64,000 nt of DNA, taken from the NCBI GenBank assembly GCA_039704465.1, contig JASFAU010000001.1:868001-932000 (forward strand), written 5' to 3'. The notes under the pieces are model-generated. The model had not been told where the DNA came from, did not search any database, and saw nothing but the letters and a program-made list of their open reading frames with translations. Both the position numbers and the translations under genes were made by a program. The first letter of the stretch is position 1, and each line of letters opens with the position of its first letter. This DNA is from Plasmodiophora brassicae (taxonomy: Eukaryota > Endomyxa > Phytomyxea > Plasmodiophorida > Plasmodiophoridae). Positions 53,874-64,000 of this stretch are shown in pieces.

Positions 53874-55168
53874 CTATGGCAATGCAGAACGGCGATTCAT
53901 TCCGCTTCGGAAGCATCGCACCACCTGCGCGGCCGTTGTTGACAGCAGGGCCTCGGCGCGTTCCTTGGACTCCTGGAGCGATATCGGCCCAGGTGCAATG
54001 GAAAAGACGCCCGCCGTTGCCGCACGTTCCAGGCGAGCGAGGACGGGGCCGGGGGGCAGCGACCCCGTCAGCATCGCGCAAGGAACGTTGTGGCCAGCGC
54101 AGACCCGGGCAACTTCCCAAGGGACCTGGCACGTCGTCGGCGTCGTCAACCGCGTGTGGTAATACATCACGCGACACGGGGGGCGAACCTTTCCGGCGGT
54201 ACAATCGACCATGCCCTCCGCCGTGATGACCAGGTCGGCCCGGCGAACCGCATCGTCGAGGCCGACGTGCGACGCGATCAGCTCGAACCCGCCACGCAGC
54301 CGCCCGCCACAATAGGCCATGAGGCCGGCGGCCAGGCCCCCCGCCGCACCCGCACCGGCCACTTGCAAGAGATCGGCGTGGCCGAACTCTGCCGATCCCT
54401 TCCAGATCGACGCTAACCGGCCGAGGCCACGCTCGAGCGCCTCCACGTCGCCCTGCTTTGCGCCTGCGCAACGGTCAGCGCGAGACACACGAGACAGGTC
54501 GCCCCAGGCGCGCGCCGCAATGGAATACCTTTCTGGCGGGCAAACATGGCCGTCGCCCCGCGGGGACCAACCAAGGTCGCGTCGGTGTCGACGGCGACCG
54601 TCACGTTCGCGCGCCGGATCGCATCGATCGCGGAACGATCGACAGGCGCGACACATTCGCGGACGTTGCGGAGCGCGCCTCCCGTTGGGGTCACGTCTTC
54701 GCCATTGTCGCCGACGAATCTGTAACCGAGAGCGTGTGCCATCCCGGCACCGCCGTCGTTGGTCGCCGACCCGCCGACGCAGACGATGATCGACTCGGGG
54801 GACAGCGAGGCGGCGTCAAGCAGCAATTCCCCGACGCCGGTCGTCGACGTTTGCATCGGGTCCTTTTCATCATCAGTGAGCAGCGCCAGCCCGCTCGCCC
54901 TCGCCATCTCGATCAGCGCCGTCCGGGTCCGCTCGTTCCAAACGTACCGGGCTGGCACGATCCGGCCGGTCGGCCCGTGCACATCGACGGATCTCCATTC
55001 GCCGCCGACGGCGCCGTGCAGGATCTCGCCCGACCCGTCGCCGCCGTCCGCCAACGGCATCCTCGTCGTTTCCGCGCCGGCGCGCTCGCACCCGGACGCG
55101 ATCGCCTCGCAGGCCCGCCCCGCCGACACGCACTCCTTCAGCGCATTCGCTGCAACGACCACCCGCAT
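53874..55168 (-). CDS. Glycerate kinase (class I, GlxK family)
   Basis: Phosphorylates D-glycerate, giving 2-phosphoglycerate in bacterial GlxK. Exon 1 (55168 to about 54515) has MPLADGGDGSGEIL, GLALLTDDEKDP and the glycine-rich IIVCVGGSATNDGGAGMAHA. After a 56-bp intron come AKQGDVEALERGLGRLA and GAGAAGGLAAGLMA. A further intron follows TAGK, and the last exon encodes VARVCAGHNVPCAMLTGSL. Three exons, introns GTATTCC..GCGCAG and GTTCGCC..TGCCAG. Family motifs are complete. The family is best known from bacteria, but the introns show the gene is settled in this nucleus. Confidence 0.88.
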
Positions 55169-55383
55169 CCGTCGCCAGGAAACGACGCGATCCCGTCCAG
55201 GACGCCGTCAGCGCAGTGCCGGTTGCCGCCGCAACGGCGCAAACCGCATCGCCCGAAGAACGCGGAGCGCGTTAAGTAGGGTGTCGGCCCCCCGGTCCCC
55301 CGTTCCAGGCGCGGACGAGTCGCCGCGTGTCTTCGGGCGCAGTTATTCGAAAAATGCCGTGACCCGGAGGCGGAGGGTCGGAC

Positions 55384-56304
55384 ATGCCCAGCAGCGCGAC
55401 CGCAGGAACGACGCCCAGCGCCAGCCCCAGCCCGGGCGGGTCGGCGCGGCGCGCCAAGCGCCGGTCGCTGATGACGCCGACGTCGACGGCGCTGGCCGAT
55501 GCCGCTGCAAGGAAACGTGCGGCGGTGAGCCAGGAGACGCGGACGAACATTGCAAGTCGGACGCTGCGCGAGCTGATCATCGATCGGAAGTCGGGGCAGC
55601 TGAGCAAATCGGCTCTCGGTCGTCGGACTACTGGGCACCGGGAGCGGGACAACGACGAGGATGATGGGAACGAGGAGGACGTGGTTGTCAATGGTGGCGA
55701 AGAGGAGGAGGTCGTGTTCAGAGATGGCGATGGTGGTGGTGGTGGTGGCGGCGAATCGCCAGAGGAGGCGGACTCGAATCTGGCCCCTCAGGTTCGGATT
55801 ATCGATGGCCGGATTGTGCTAGACCAGTCGTCGCTGACGTTCAAGACGGCCGCCGGCCCACCAGCGCTCTCCGTGGTCGATGAATCGGCTACGTCACGCG
55901 TCGTCAATTCGCGGTCGTTCACAAATCGGCCGACGTCGAAGAAATGGGACGCGGCCAGCACCGAACGGTTCTACCAGGCGCTCAGCAAATACGGCACCGA
56001 CTTCTCCTTGATCACCAAGCTGTTCCCGGACCGCACCCGCCGGCACATTCGCAACAAGTTCAAACTCGAGGAGCGCCAGAACCCTGCCAGGGTCGACGCC
56101 GCCCTCCTCAACCGCAAGCCGATCGACCTTAACGACTTCACGTTCGATGACGATAGGGCGCCCGCCGAAACCCCGGACCTCGAGATCGTCGACGAAACCG
56201 ACGGTCACCAGAACGCCGTTACGTCTCCTTCCCGGGACGACGACGCTGACGGTGACAAACCACTATCCGACGACGAGATCGCGGCCGTCCTTGACAGTGA
56301 CTAA
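55384..56304 (+). CDS. BDP1: TFIIIB subunit Bdp1 (B'')
   Basis: RNA polymerase III initiation factor that completes TFIIIB with TBP and Brf1. Single exon, 306 residues. The SANT/Myb domain at about residues 180-245 reads KKWDAASTERFYQALSKYGT, then FSLITKLFPDRTRRHIRNKF and ends NRKPIDLNDF, all typical of Bdp1. The N-terminal part has acidic and glycine-rich runs. It is shorter than yeast Bdp1 (about 590) but has the essential SANT core. The same window carries POLR1D, another polymerase III component. Confidence 0.88.
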   Translation: MPSSATAGTTPSASPSPGGSARRAKRRSLMTPTSTALADAAARKRAAVSQETRTNIASRTLRELIIDRKSGQLSKSALGRRTTGHRERDNDEDDGNEEDVVVNGGEEEEVVFRDGDGGGGGGGESPEEADSNLAPQVRIIDGRIVLDQSSLTFKTAAGPPALSVVDESATSRVVNSRSFTNRPTSKKWDAASTERFYQALSKYGTDFSLITKLFPDRTRRHIRNKFKLEERQNPARVDAALLNRKPIDLNDFTFDDDRAPAETPDLEIVDETDGHQNAVTSPSRDDDADGDKPLSDDEIAAVLDSD

Positions 56305-56612
56305 AATAGTTACGTTGTGATGGAACGAGAATGCGCTGGCCGTGATGAGGTTCAGCTGCATGTAGCTCTACCGACTTGCGCGCAGTCGCCGCCGAGGTGC
56401 AGCTCGCAGCTGTGCGCGGATATTTCACGCGGCGCGAAAGCGTCGTTCGTCCAGCGTGAAGCGGTCCCGGATATTTGTGGTACACATTTGGCCACGGTGG
56501 TCGTCATCGTCGTCGTCGTCGTGTGCTGGGAGTGGTCGCGCGCGGAGCCGGCCGCCGCAAATAGCGAGACTGCGTGTGCGCGCTCGGCGCTGACGACGAC
56601 AGCGACGTTGGG
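56305..56612. other. Intergenic, Bdp1 to Sec14
   Basis: 308 bp without a recognised gene; a GTC/GTCGTC trinucleotide run lies at about 56500-56522. Confidence 0.4.
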
Positions 56613-57473
56613 ATGACGGACGCGGCGCCGACCAACGCGGAGCCGTACACGGGCCAGGTCGGGCACCTGAGCCCGGAACAGCAGGCCGTGTACGATCAGG
56701 TGGTGGCCGAGCTCAAGGCCGACGGCGTGTTCAGTGAGGAGCGCCACGACGCCTACTTCATCTGTCGGTTCCTGCGCGCGCGCAAGTTCGACCCGGCCAA
56801 GTCGAAGCAGATGATTGCCGACTACGAGAAGTGGAGGAAAGAGTTCGGCGTCGAGGAGATCGTCCGAACGTTCCAGTACGAGGATGCCGACAGGCAGGTC
56901 CAGGAAATCTACCCGAGGTTCTACCATGGCGTCGACAAGGAAGGGCGGCCCATTTACATTGAGGTGCTCGGTAAGCTGGACGTCAAGAAGATGATGGGCA
57001 TCACGACGACGGAGCGCATCCTGCAAGGGTTCGTCTACGAGTTCGAGAAGACGTTCTCGCAGCGGTTCCCAGGGTGCTCCCAGGTCGCCGGCAGGCACAT
57101 CGAGACGTCGTTCACGATCCTGGACCTGAAGGGTGTCGGCCTGTTCCAGCTGCCGTCGGTCCAAAGCATCCTGCGCGACATCACCCACATCTCGAAGACG
57201 TACTACCCGGAATGCGTCGGCAAGATCTTCATCATCAACGCGCCGTTCATCTTCTCGGCGTCCTGGAGGCTGATCACGCCGCTGATCGACGAGGTCACCG
57301 TCAAGAAGATCTCGATCATGGGCGGGTCGTTCCAGACCGAACTGCTCAAGCACGTCGACGCGGCCCAGTTGCCTGTCGAGTACGGCGGCACGTGCTCCTG
57401 CGCCAACGGCTGCGGCTCGGTCGAGAAAGGCCCTTGGCTGGCCCTGCCCGAACCGTCATCCAACCAGCAATAG
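56613..57473 (+). CDS. Sec14-like CRAL-TRIO lipid-transfer protein
   Basis: Phosphatidylinositol/phosphatidylcholine transfer protein. Single exon, 286 residues from the Met at 56613. The CRAL-TRIO N-terminal helices give YFICRFLRARKFDPAKSKQM and YEKWRKEFG. The lipid pocket reads YHGVDKEGRPIYIEVLGKLD, SFTILDLKGVGLFQLPSVQS, YYPECVGKIFIINAPFIFSA and the gating helix region EYGGTCSC. These are close to yeast Sec14. An upstream open stretch to 56574 is probably 5' UTR. Predicted cytosolic or Golgi-associated. Confidence 0.93.
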   Translation: MTDAAPTNAEPYTGQVGHLSPEQQAVYDQVVAELKADGVFSEERHDAYFICRFLRARKFDPAKSKQMIADYEKWRKEFGVEEIVRTFQYEDADRQVQEIYPRFYHGVDKEGRPIYIEVLGKLDVKKMMGITTTERILQGFVYEFEKTFSQRFPGCSQVAGRHIETSFTILDLKGVGLFQLPSVQSILRDITHISKTYYPECVGKIFIINAPFIFSASWRLITPLIDEVTVKKISIMGGSFQTELLKHVDAAQLPVEYGGTCSCANGCGSVEKGPWLALPEPSSNQQ

Positions 57474-57594
57474 GACTAAACACGTCCCGCCGCCGCCGTT
57501 CATTGCATCAGTGCATGTGGGTGCTCGACGTGTTCCAGGGGGCCACGCGGCCGACCCTGTGCGACACAGTGCCCACTCTCTGGCGCCACCCACC

Positions 57595-60533
57595 ATGGCG
57601 TCCGGCCTAAGGCCTGCTGTCGGGTTCGCCCCCGAATCCGACCTGGGCGCACCCAGGGACGTGCCACCGTCCAACGTTCCGCTCGACGACCCCGGCGGCG
57701 TACGTCGGCACGTTCACCAGCTGGAGTCGCAGAAGGAATTCCTTCGAACATACGGTGGCCTTGCCGTGTCGCTGTCGCCCGCGTCTAGGCTGATCCCCGG
57801 TTTCGATAGCGGCCCGCCTGGAGGCAGAGCTTCGCGCGTATCAGACGCGGTTCCCTGACCTGACCGTCGCCGTCGATAACGATAGCGACGACCTGCCGCC
57901 ATGGATTGCCAATGCGGAATACCTGTGGGCTGCCGCTGGCATACGCGGCTGTACTGGTTCAGATGATCACCGACCCTCCCTCTCTGTCTGGTTAGGTCGC
58001 CGTTATTGCTAGCGTACGATGCGCAGATCGCCCAAGCGGACGCGTTGGCAGCCGACCTGAAACGCGAGTTGCTGGCTGTCAAGGACGACGCGAAGAAGAT
58101 GGCGAAACGGAACGAGGAGCTGGAGAACGAACTCGTTGGATTACGCGCGCGTGCCGTTTGCTCGTGGGATTCGTTGCCGACCCTGTCGCCAGGAGCACCA
58201 TATCGGCAAGCTGCTCAGGCGGTTCGACGCCGACTCGAACTGGTCGGGCGCCGACGGCGAGGAAGTCGGCGAGCTGAACCAGCGATGCGCGCTGCTGGGC
58301 GACGAGAACCAGATGCTGCGGGCGCAGGAAGCCGAAACGCGACGCGAGCTGGACGACGCGCGCGTCGACGTTCGCGACCGGGACGACCTGATCATGGGCC
58401 TCCGGAACGAGGTCGCTGACCTACAGGCCACGTGCGCGAAGGTGCCGGACCTGAGCGCCCAGGTCGACGCCCTTGAGCAAGAGCTCACGATGACGAGATC
58501 CCAGGTCGGCATCGCCTGGTCGGGGCATGAACGAACGGGTCGCTGAATTGCCAGCAGACCGAGACGGCGCTGGGCCACATGAAATCGGCACAGGAGCAGC
58601 TGCTGACGACGCAGGTGGAGTTGCAAGCAAGGGCGAGGGACGCCGACCAGTTCCGTCAGCTGCTCAGCGAGCACGACGCCGACAGCGAGAGGTACGATCC
58701 GTCCCGCGCGGAACGCTGTGGTGGCCGATGACGTGCCGCAGGTGCATCGCTGAGTTGCGGGCCGAGCTGGTCCGGCTGAACCAGATGTACACGTCGGCCG
58801 CCGGACGGGTGTCCGACCTCGAACGACAACTTCAGGATTCCACAGAGCGCGAGCGCGTCTTCTCCAGAGACGTCCAGGTCAAGCAGGCCGACCTCCATGG
58901 TGCGGATGCTGCGTCCATGTTCGCTGAGGGTGCGCGTGCGCCCCTGACTGTTGGCACAGGGATGCTGGCCACGATCGAGAGCCTGGAGAAGACCATGCAG
59001 GACCTGCAGAAGACGAACGCGACCATCGGCGCGGAGCTGACGTCGGCCAAATCCGACCTGGAGGACGCCCGACTGGCCCGCGACGAGGCCGTCCATCGTG
59101 CGGACGGATTAGCGAAACAGGTCCGGCAGGGACACGCCTCCACAGGCAGACGGAATTCACTCTCGGATTCGCTCAGAAACAATCGCTGGAGGACCGCATG
59201 GACCTGGAGATCACATCGTACCGTGACGATGCGAACGCTGCGACGGCCAAGGCGCTGGAGACGTCACGCGCCAAGCTGGACGCGATGCACGCTGAACTTC
59301 GCGACCTGGAGCTGGCGCGTACCAGTGCAGAGAACGCCAAGGCCAAGGCGGAGCGCGACGCGAAATCCGCCAGGGCAGCGTCAGTGGCCGGAAGGCGCAG
59401 GTGCATGGACCCATCCACCCCCTCATCAACGTACGTAGGTACGACGAGTTACGGGCGACGGCAGCCGCCCAGCAGGAACGCGATGCCGACGCGCTGAACG
59501 ACGCACGAACGCAAATCGTTCGCCTGGAGACCCAGCTGGACATGTCGCGAGACGCGGCGCGTTCGGCCGTGACCCATCTGCAGGTCGCCAGTGCCAGGCG
59601 GTTGTGCACCGGCCCGCGTTGAACCCGTGTGTTCAGGAGAAGGCCGTCGAATCCGCAAAGGAGCGTCACGAGTACGACAGCAAGCTGGCGGAGATCGTGA
59701 AAGCGACGCAGGACGTGCGTGACGAAGCGGAGTCGCTGCGGGATCGGAACGGGCGCCTGGAGCGGGACCTGCGCGAGGCCCGCGTCGAGTTCGAATGCGA
59801 GGCACGCCGCCGCGATGCCATGGAGAGCGACCTGCAGGAGCAGTGCCGCGTGGTGCAGCGGTCCAGCGAGCGGGAGATCGCCACGCTCCAGGACCGCGTC
59901 AGGGAGGTCGTTGCCATCCAGGTACGCCGTTGCGGGGGCAGCTGCGCGATTGCATATTCGTAACTGCAGAACGGATGCTGCCAGGAGAAGGCCGACGCCA
60001 GGGCCATCCAGCTGGAGCGCGACTACGACGAGCGTATCGAGATGATGCAGGACTCGCATCGGAACAGCATTGTGCAGATGCAGAGGGCGGTCCGGGACGC
60101 CAGGGACGACGCGACGAGGGCGTCGACCCGGGTCCAGCAGCTGGAAGCGAAGCTGGCCTCGGTCTGCGCGCAGCGGGACGACCTGCGCGCGTCCCTGGAG
60201 CGCAGCGAACAGCTCGTCGAGGAAGTTCGGGCGGCAATGGCGGCCGCCGACCAGAGGTTCGCGGAGGAGTCCATCCGGTATTCGACCGCGATCGACGAGC
60301 AGGCGTCGTTGAAGCGGAAGTGCAAGGACCTACAGTACGCCTTGGACAAGGCCGAGCTGGACCTGAAACGCGAGCAGCGGATGGCTGAGAAGAACGCGAG
60401 GCGAATCGAGCTTCAGTGCCTGGGCATTGACCTGAAGAAGGTTCCAGGCAGGTACGATCAGGCAGCGAAGAACGAACCCGTTGGGGTCGACCCCGGCAAG
60501 ACCAGGAACGCGGCGCGTAATACAGATGGATGA
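57595..60533 (+). CDS. Long coiled-coil protein, many short introns
   Basis: At least eleven exons, almost all coiled coil. Successive exons include LEAELRAYQTRFPDLTVAVD, AQIAQADALAADLKRELLAV, GKLLRRFDADSNW, LRNEVADLQATCAKV, TMQDLQKTNATIGAELTSAK, LRATAAAQQERDADALNDAR, RDGNGRLERD-like Arg/Glu helices and YALDKAELDLKREQRMAEKN before the stop at 60533. The style suggests a centrosomal, basal-body or cytoskeletal protein; I considered CEP89- or SCLT1-like distal appendage proteins but have no diagnostic motif. The first Met at 57595 is the first that fits. One intron carries GTAGGTA at 59435. Confidence 0.6.
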
Positions 60534-60569
60534 TCATCGCGTGCGCGCGCGACGATGTAAAACGCTCGT

Positions 60570-62585
60570 TTATCGGCTGGCTGTCCAGACTGATTTGCCA
60601 TGAGGTCCATCGTTGATCCGGACGCCTAGCTGGTCCTGGACGGTGGCCCTCAAATGATCGCAGCGCACGAGAATGTCCTTGAGCGTTGCCGACGACGACC
60701 GCGCCGTCGAACGGATCTCTTGCCTACACCAATCTCGTGAGCGGATCCAGGTGTCGTGTACATCGTGCGCTCGACCTGAAATCCACCAGAAGCTGAACAG
60801 CATCCCGCCATGGGCGTTCGGACGACACTTGGGCGGGCGCCGTCTGCAGCCCAAACGTTTGCAGCAGCCTGTTAACAAATGCCCTGATTTGCCACAGCAG
60901 GGACCCGCACTTGACACGGTTTGAATCCAGATGCTCGTGGACGTTTGAAATCAGATCGAGGATGATGGCCATGGCTTTCGGCGTGTCGAAATTGTCGCCC
61001 AGGGCCAGCACCACTTGTTGTCGCGCTCCCATGAAGCTGCGACCGAGTCAAGACAGCACGCTGGAACATCCTCAACGTCTGCTTTTACCGTTCCTGCAGC
61101 GCGATGGCTTCTACGGTCCACTTCTGCCGACCATGGTCGCCATTGACAGCTCGGCCGATAACGGAGTCCAGACGGGCGTTGAAGTTGTCGAACGCGTTCA
61201 GCACGTTGTCAGCGTCGCGGACGCCCTGGTCGGTGAAGTGAATCCCCGACCTGGTTGCGAGTCAGCCAGCCGGCGAACCGAGCACACATGATGGCGCATC
61301 TCACCCATAACGATGCAGAAGGCAGAACATGCGGAAGGCGTCAGCGGATGATGTTTTCAGGAACTCGTCGATGGTGATGAAGTTCTTTAGGGACTTTGAC
61401 ATTTTCAGCCCGTCAATGTAGACATGGCCCGTATGCCACCATGACGTTGCCCAGTCGTTCGACTTGTAGAAGGCATCGCACTGCAGACGGAACTGTTCAG
61501 CCGACGACGACGTCTGCAGACCAAGTCGCGAACGCACCTGTGCCTTCTCGTTATTGTGATGAGGGAATTTCAACTGTCGACAAGTTAGGATTGCGGTAGG
61601 GTCATCGTCACGATGCATGCATACGTCGATCCCCCCTGAATGCACATCAAGATCAGGGCCGACCGCGCTGGTGGACATGGCCGAGCATTCTATGTGCCAG
61701 CCTGGACGCCCGGTACCCCAGGGCGAGTCCCAGCACGCTATTTCGTCCCGTGAAGAGCGCTTCCAGAGCGCAAAGTCTGACGATCGACCCGGCGCATTGA
61801 AGTTGGCAGGTTGCAATTTGCCATACTCGAGCCCTGCGAAGCGAGCACTGAGGCCGGCCTGCGGATCCACATGCACTGGGGGTCGTACCTTCAGTCGCAT
61901 GGAACTTCTTGCAATCAAACACGACATCACCGACGTCGTTGACATACGCGAACCCATTCCTCTGGATGCCGTCAATGAACCCAACAATCTCGTCCATGTG
62001 TTCCGATACACGCATGAGCCGATCTGCATTGGTTCAGGGCAACCGCTTCACGCCATTGACGAGACAGACGATACCTGCCGGCTCGACATTCAGCGCCGCC
62101 ATAGATCGAAAGAACTCGTCCTCATATTCGCGCGAGACCTGCCCTCCAATCAGCATCGCCTCGCCAGCGTTCACCCGATGATAGACTCCCACAGACGTCT
62201 TCTATAGACTGATGACCGGCCTGACGTGCCCGATCAATAATCTTATCGTCGACATCTGTGATGCCCTGCGACCCCGCTTCAGTGAACCGCAACCACGAAC
62301 AAGAACGGAGTCTGCCCACCATGACCAACGTCGAATCCAGACGGAATACGTCGCGAAGGACTCTTCGAATTACATCGAAACACACATACGTCCTGCTCGC
62401 ACAACAACGATGAGCAGGGGGGACGCACTGCCAAGGCCCAGCATGGCACGTCACCGCGCGTGCCCTAGATGCGACTTGTCGTAGACGGTCGGCCCGCACA
62501 TGTACCATGAGAACGGAGCGGACCTGGGCGCGAACGCCTCCACCAACCCAGTCAACGTGTTGAGGATTCGCGGCCCGGTCGCCAT
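60570..62585 (-). CDS. CARS: Cysteinyl-tRNA synthetase
   Basis: Class I synthetase on at least seven exons. The Met at 62585 opens [35 protein letters not shown] gives the zinc Cys and the HIGH-like motif. Further exons encode [11 protein letters not shown], then [26 protein letters not shown] across an intron, [20 protein letters not shown] with KMSKS, and [12 protein letters not shown]. The C-terminal exons end in [13 protein letters not shown] before the stop at 60570-60572. All catalytic and zinc-binding motifs are present. Open sequence upstream of 62585 is probably not coding. Whether it is cytosolic, mitochondrial or dual is not decided. Confidence 0.92.
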
Positions 62586-62809
62586 CACGGCGTTCCCCGC
62601 AATGAAGCCAGCCGGTCGACCGGGGGACCCGGACACCCACCACCACGTCGTCGGATCCCAGCAGATTCGGCAACAGATCACACAAGGCGCACCCTTAGGC
62701 GAACGTGCCACCACCACCACGCGGAGCGCCGGCTCGGGGCCTATCGTATCAAGGGGCACCGTATCTGGGCTGTCACTACTCGGGCACGTGCCACTTGTAA
62801 CCGGGAAGC

Positions 62810-63183
62810 ATGGGCGCGTCAGCGCGCTCAAGGAAAAGCACCGTTGCACCAACGGCGACGCCTGCGACGTCGGTGCTGGATCCTGTGCGGTTGCAGCAGA
62901 TGAAGGCGGCGTTTCAGGTGGGAACCCACAGACGTGGAGTCACCAATGATGAACGGCGTGGCAGGTGTTCGATCAGAACAAGGACGGGTACATATCGTAT
63001 GCGGAGCTGAAGAAGACGCTGGCGAAACTGGGCGAGCATAAGACGCCGAAGCAGATCCGGATGATGTTCCGGGACGCGGATATCAACCAGGACAAGCGCA
63101 TCGACTTCGACGAGTTCGTCCAGATCTCGACCGCGTCGTTCCTCGACGATGTTGTCGATCTCACCAGTACACCGCAGCAGTAG
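62810..63183 (+). CDS. Small EF-hand calcium-binding protein
   Basis: Two exons, 62810-62917 and 62965-63183, with a 47-bp intron, give 108 residues. After a low-complexity N-terminus, residues 31-94 carry two EF-hand-like helix-loop-helix units: MKAAFQVFDQNKDGYISYAE with loop DQNKDGYISYAE and IRMMFRDADINQDKRIDFDE with loop DINQDKRIDFDE. Both loops keep the Asp/Asn and final Glu needed for calcium. This resembles one lobe of calmodulin or centrin. Target unknown. It is divergent from CysRS, 224 bp away. Confidence 0.85.
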
Positions 63184-63191
63184 CGACGTTT

Positions 63192-63880
63192 TCATTTATC
63201 AACGTCTTCGCGATTATAGCGGGCGTCACCGTCATCGGACGGTGCATCGCTCTCAACGGACCCTTCCGTGGAACCAGCGTCTTCATCGTTATCAGACGGT
63301 GGTGTCTTCGGCGGCAGATTCCGAATACGAAGGTTGCCAACTGAATCGCACATCTCCAGAACTTGCGCCAGCGTCATGCTGCCGTTTTCGATTGCTCTGG
63401 TCATAGCGCGACGGCGACGCTCCTTGAAGCCCGCAAGAGCCTTCTCGATCTCGTCTGGGGTGGCCGCTGTCTCGCATTCGGTCTCTTTCAGTCGGCATGT
63501 CTCGCTGAACTTTGATTTGCACTTTGTACAGCACTGCAGGCGTTTACCGCAGGGGTCGCAGATGACCATGTACGCGGCAGTGACCGAATCTGCTCGACAG
63601 GAATCGCATCGACGAGCCTTCTGCAACGGCTTATACTTCCGAAACGTCTTCTTCCACTCTGCAAAGACATGTCAGATCGGTTCACAGGTGGCACGGCACC
63701 AGCTGCACCGATAATGTCGTAGCATCGTGCGCAGACCCCTCGGATGGGAATTGCCATTATCAATTTGGACAATCCACTGTTGTCATTATGCTTGAATGCG
63801 ACCTTGTTCAGGTGGGCAGGACCCTTGCCGGTTGGGTTGCGGACGCAGTGGCTCCCAGTTCGTGCAAATCTGGTGGTCAT
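63192..63880 (-). CDS. C9orf85/DUF2039-family zinc-binding protein
   Basis: Two exons. Exon 1 from the Met at 63880 encodes NPTGKGPAHLNKVAFKHND and IRGVCARCYDIIxW-type text. After an intron within about 63650-63720, exon 2 carries KARRCDSCRADSVTAAYMVI, CDPCGKRLQCCTKCKSKF with four CxxC-type pairs, then an acidic C-terminus to the stop at 63192-63194. These match the DUF2039 family (human C9orf85), function unknown. It converges on the EF-hand gene with an 8-bp gap. Confidence 0.85.
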
Positions 63881-64000
63881 CGCCCAGCGTTGAGAGACCT
63901 GACGGACTTCACGGACTCCGCTACGGCATCACGCAAGTCCAACCCGGGATAGTGTGTCTTGACTCCCCCCTCGACCGGACATGGTCGTCTGACGCAGCCG
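63881..64000. other. Window edge
   Basis: 120 bp upstream of the DUF2039 gene with nothing recognisable. Confidence 0.4.

Overview
This is nuclear DNA from a eukaryote. Almost every gene I could reconstruct carries very short GT-AG introns: where I resolved both ends they are 47-69 bp, for example 50 and 61 bp in the OTU1 gene and 53 and 62 bp in the POLR1D gene. Genes are packed a few hundred bases apart on both strands, and coding sequence is GC-rich. Two genes belong to motile cilia (an outer-dynein-arm docking protein and TMEM138), so the organism makes flagellated cells. A compact GC-rich genome with tiny introns, flagellar genes, secreted coiled-coil proteins and ankyrin proteins would fit a rhizarian such as a plasmodiophorid, but that placement is inference and nothing in the window proves it.

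Layout. 0-11.6 kb: RagC/D GTPase, a tandem pair of related secreted coiled-coil proteins, an outer-dynein-arm docking protein, a broken endonuclease/exonuclease/phosphatase relic, an MSP-domain membrane protein, a codanin-1-like gene and the deubiquitinase OTU1/YOD1. 11.8-22.7 kb: a conserved-looking protein of unknown function, a metallophosphoesterase, adenylosuccinate synthetase, TMEM138, proteasome beta-5 and several unrecognised genes. 23.6-31.5 kb: a housekeeping block with eIF5, glutamine synthetase, RNA polymerase I/III subunit AC19 (POLR1D), the mitochondrial primase-helicase Twinkle and inositol monophosphatase. 31.5-33.1 kb: gene-poor, with an AT-rich island and a decayed open frame. 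34-40.6 kb: a large ankyrin protein and a secreted coiled-coil protein ending in seven SUEL-type lectin domains, made by repeated copying of one 350-bp exon-plus-intron unit. 40.8-47.6 kb: a phosphatidylinositol 4-kinase-like gene, a YeeE/TsuA-type sulfur transporter and two leucine-rich-repeat genes. 47.9-53.0 kb: one complete Ty1/copia retrotransposon with identical 180-bp LTRs and a 5-bp target duplication. 53.0-64 kb: a bHLH gene that the retrotransposon has cut, a glycerate kinase, TFIIIB subunit Bdp1, a Sec14 protein, a long coiled-coil protein, cysteinyl-tRNA synthetase, an EF-hand protein and a C9orf85/DUF2039 zinc-binding protein.

The genes do not form one pathway. They are a typical mixture of translation (eIF5, CysRS), transcription (AC19, Bdp1), protein turnover (PSMB5, OTU1), nutrient signalling (RagC), nitrogen, purine and inositol metabolism, mitochondrial DNA replication and cilia. 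The most unusual content is the retrotransposon insertion into the bHLH gene, whose lost C-terminal tail can still be read on the far side of the element, and the recently amplified lectin exons. I found no tRNA, rRNA or CRISPR array.
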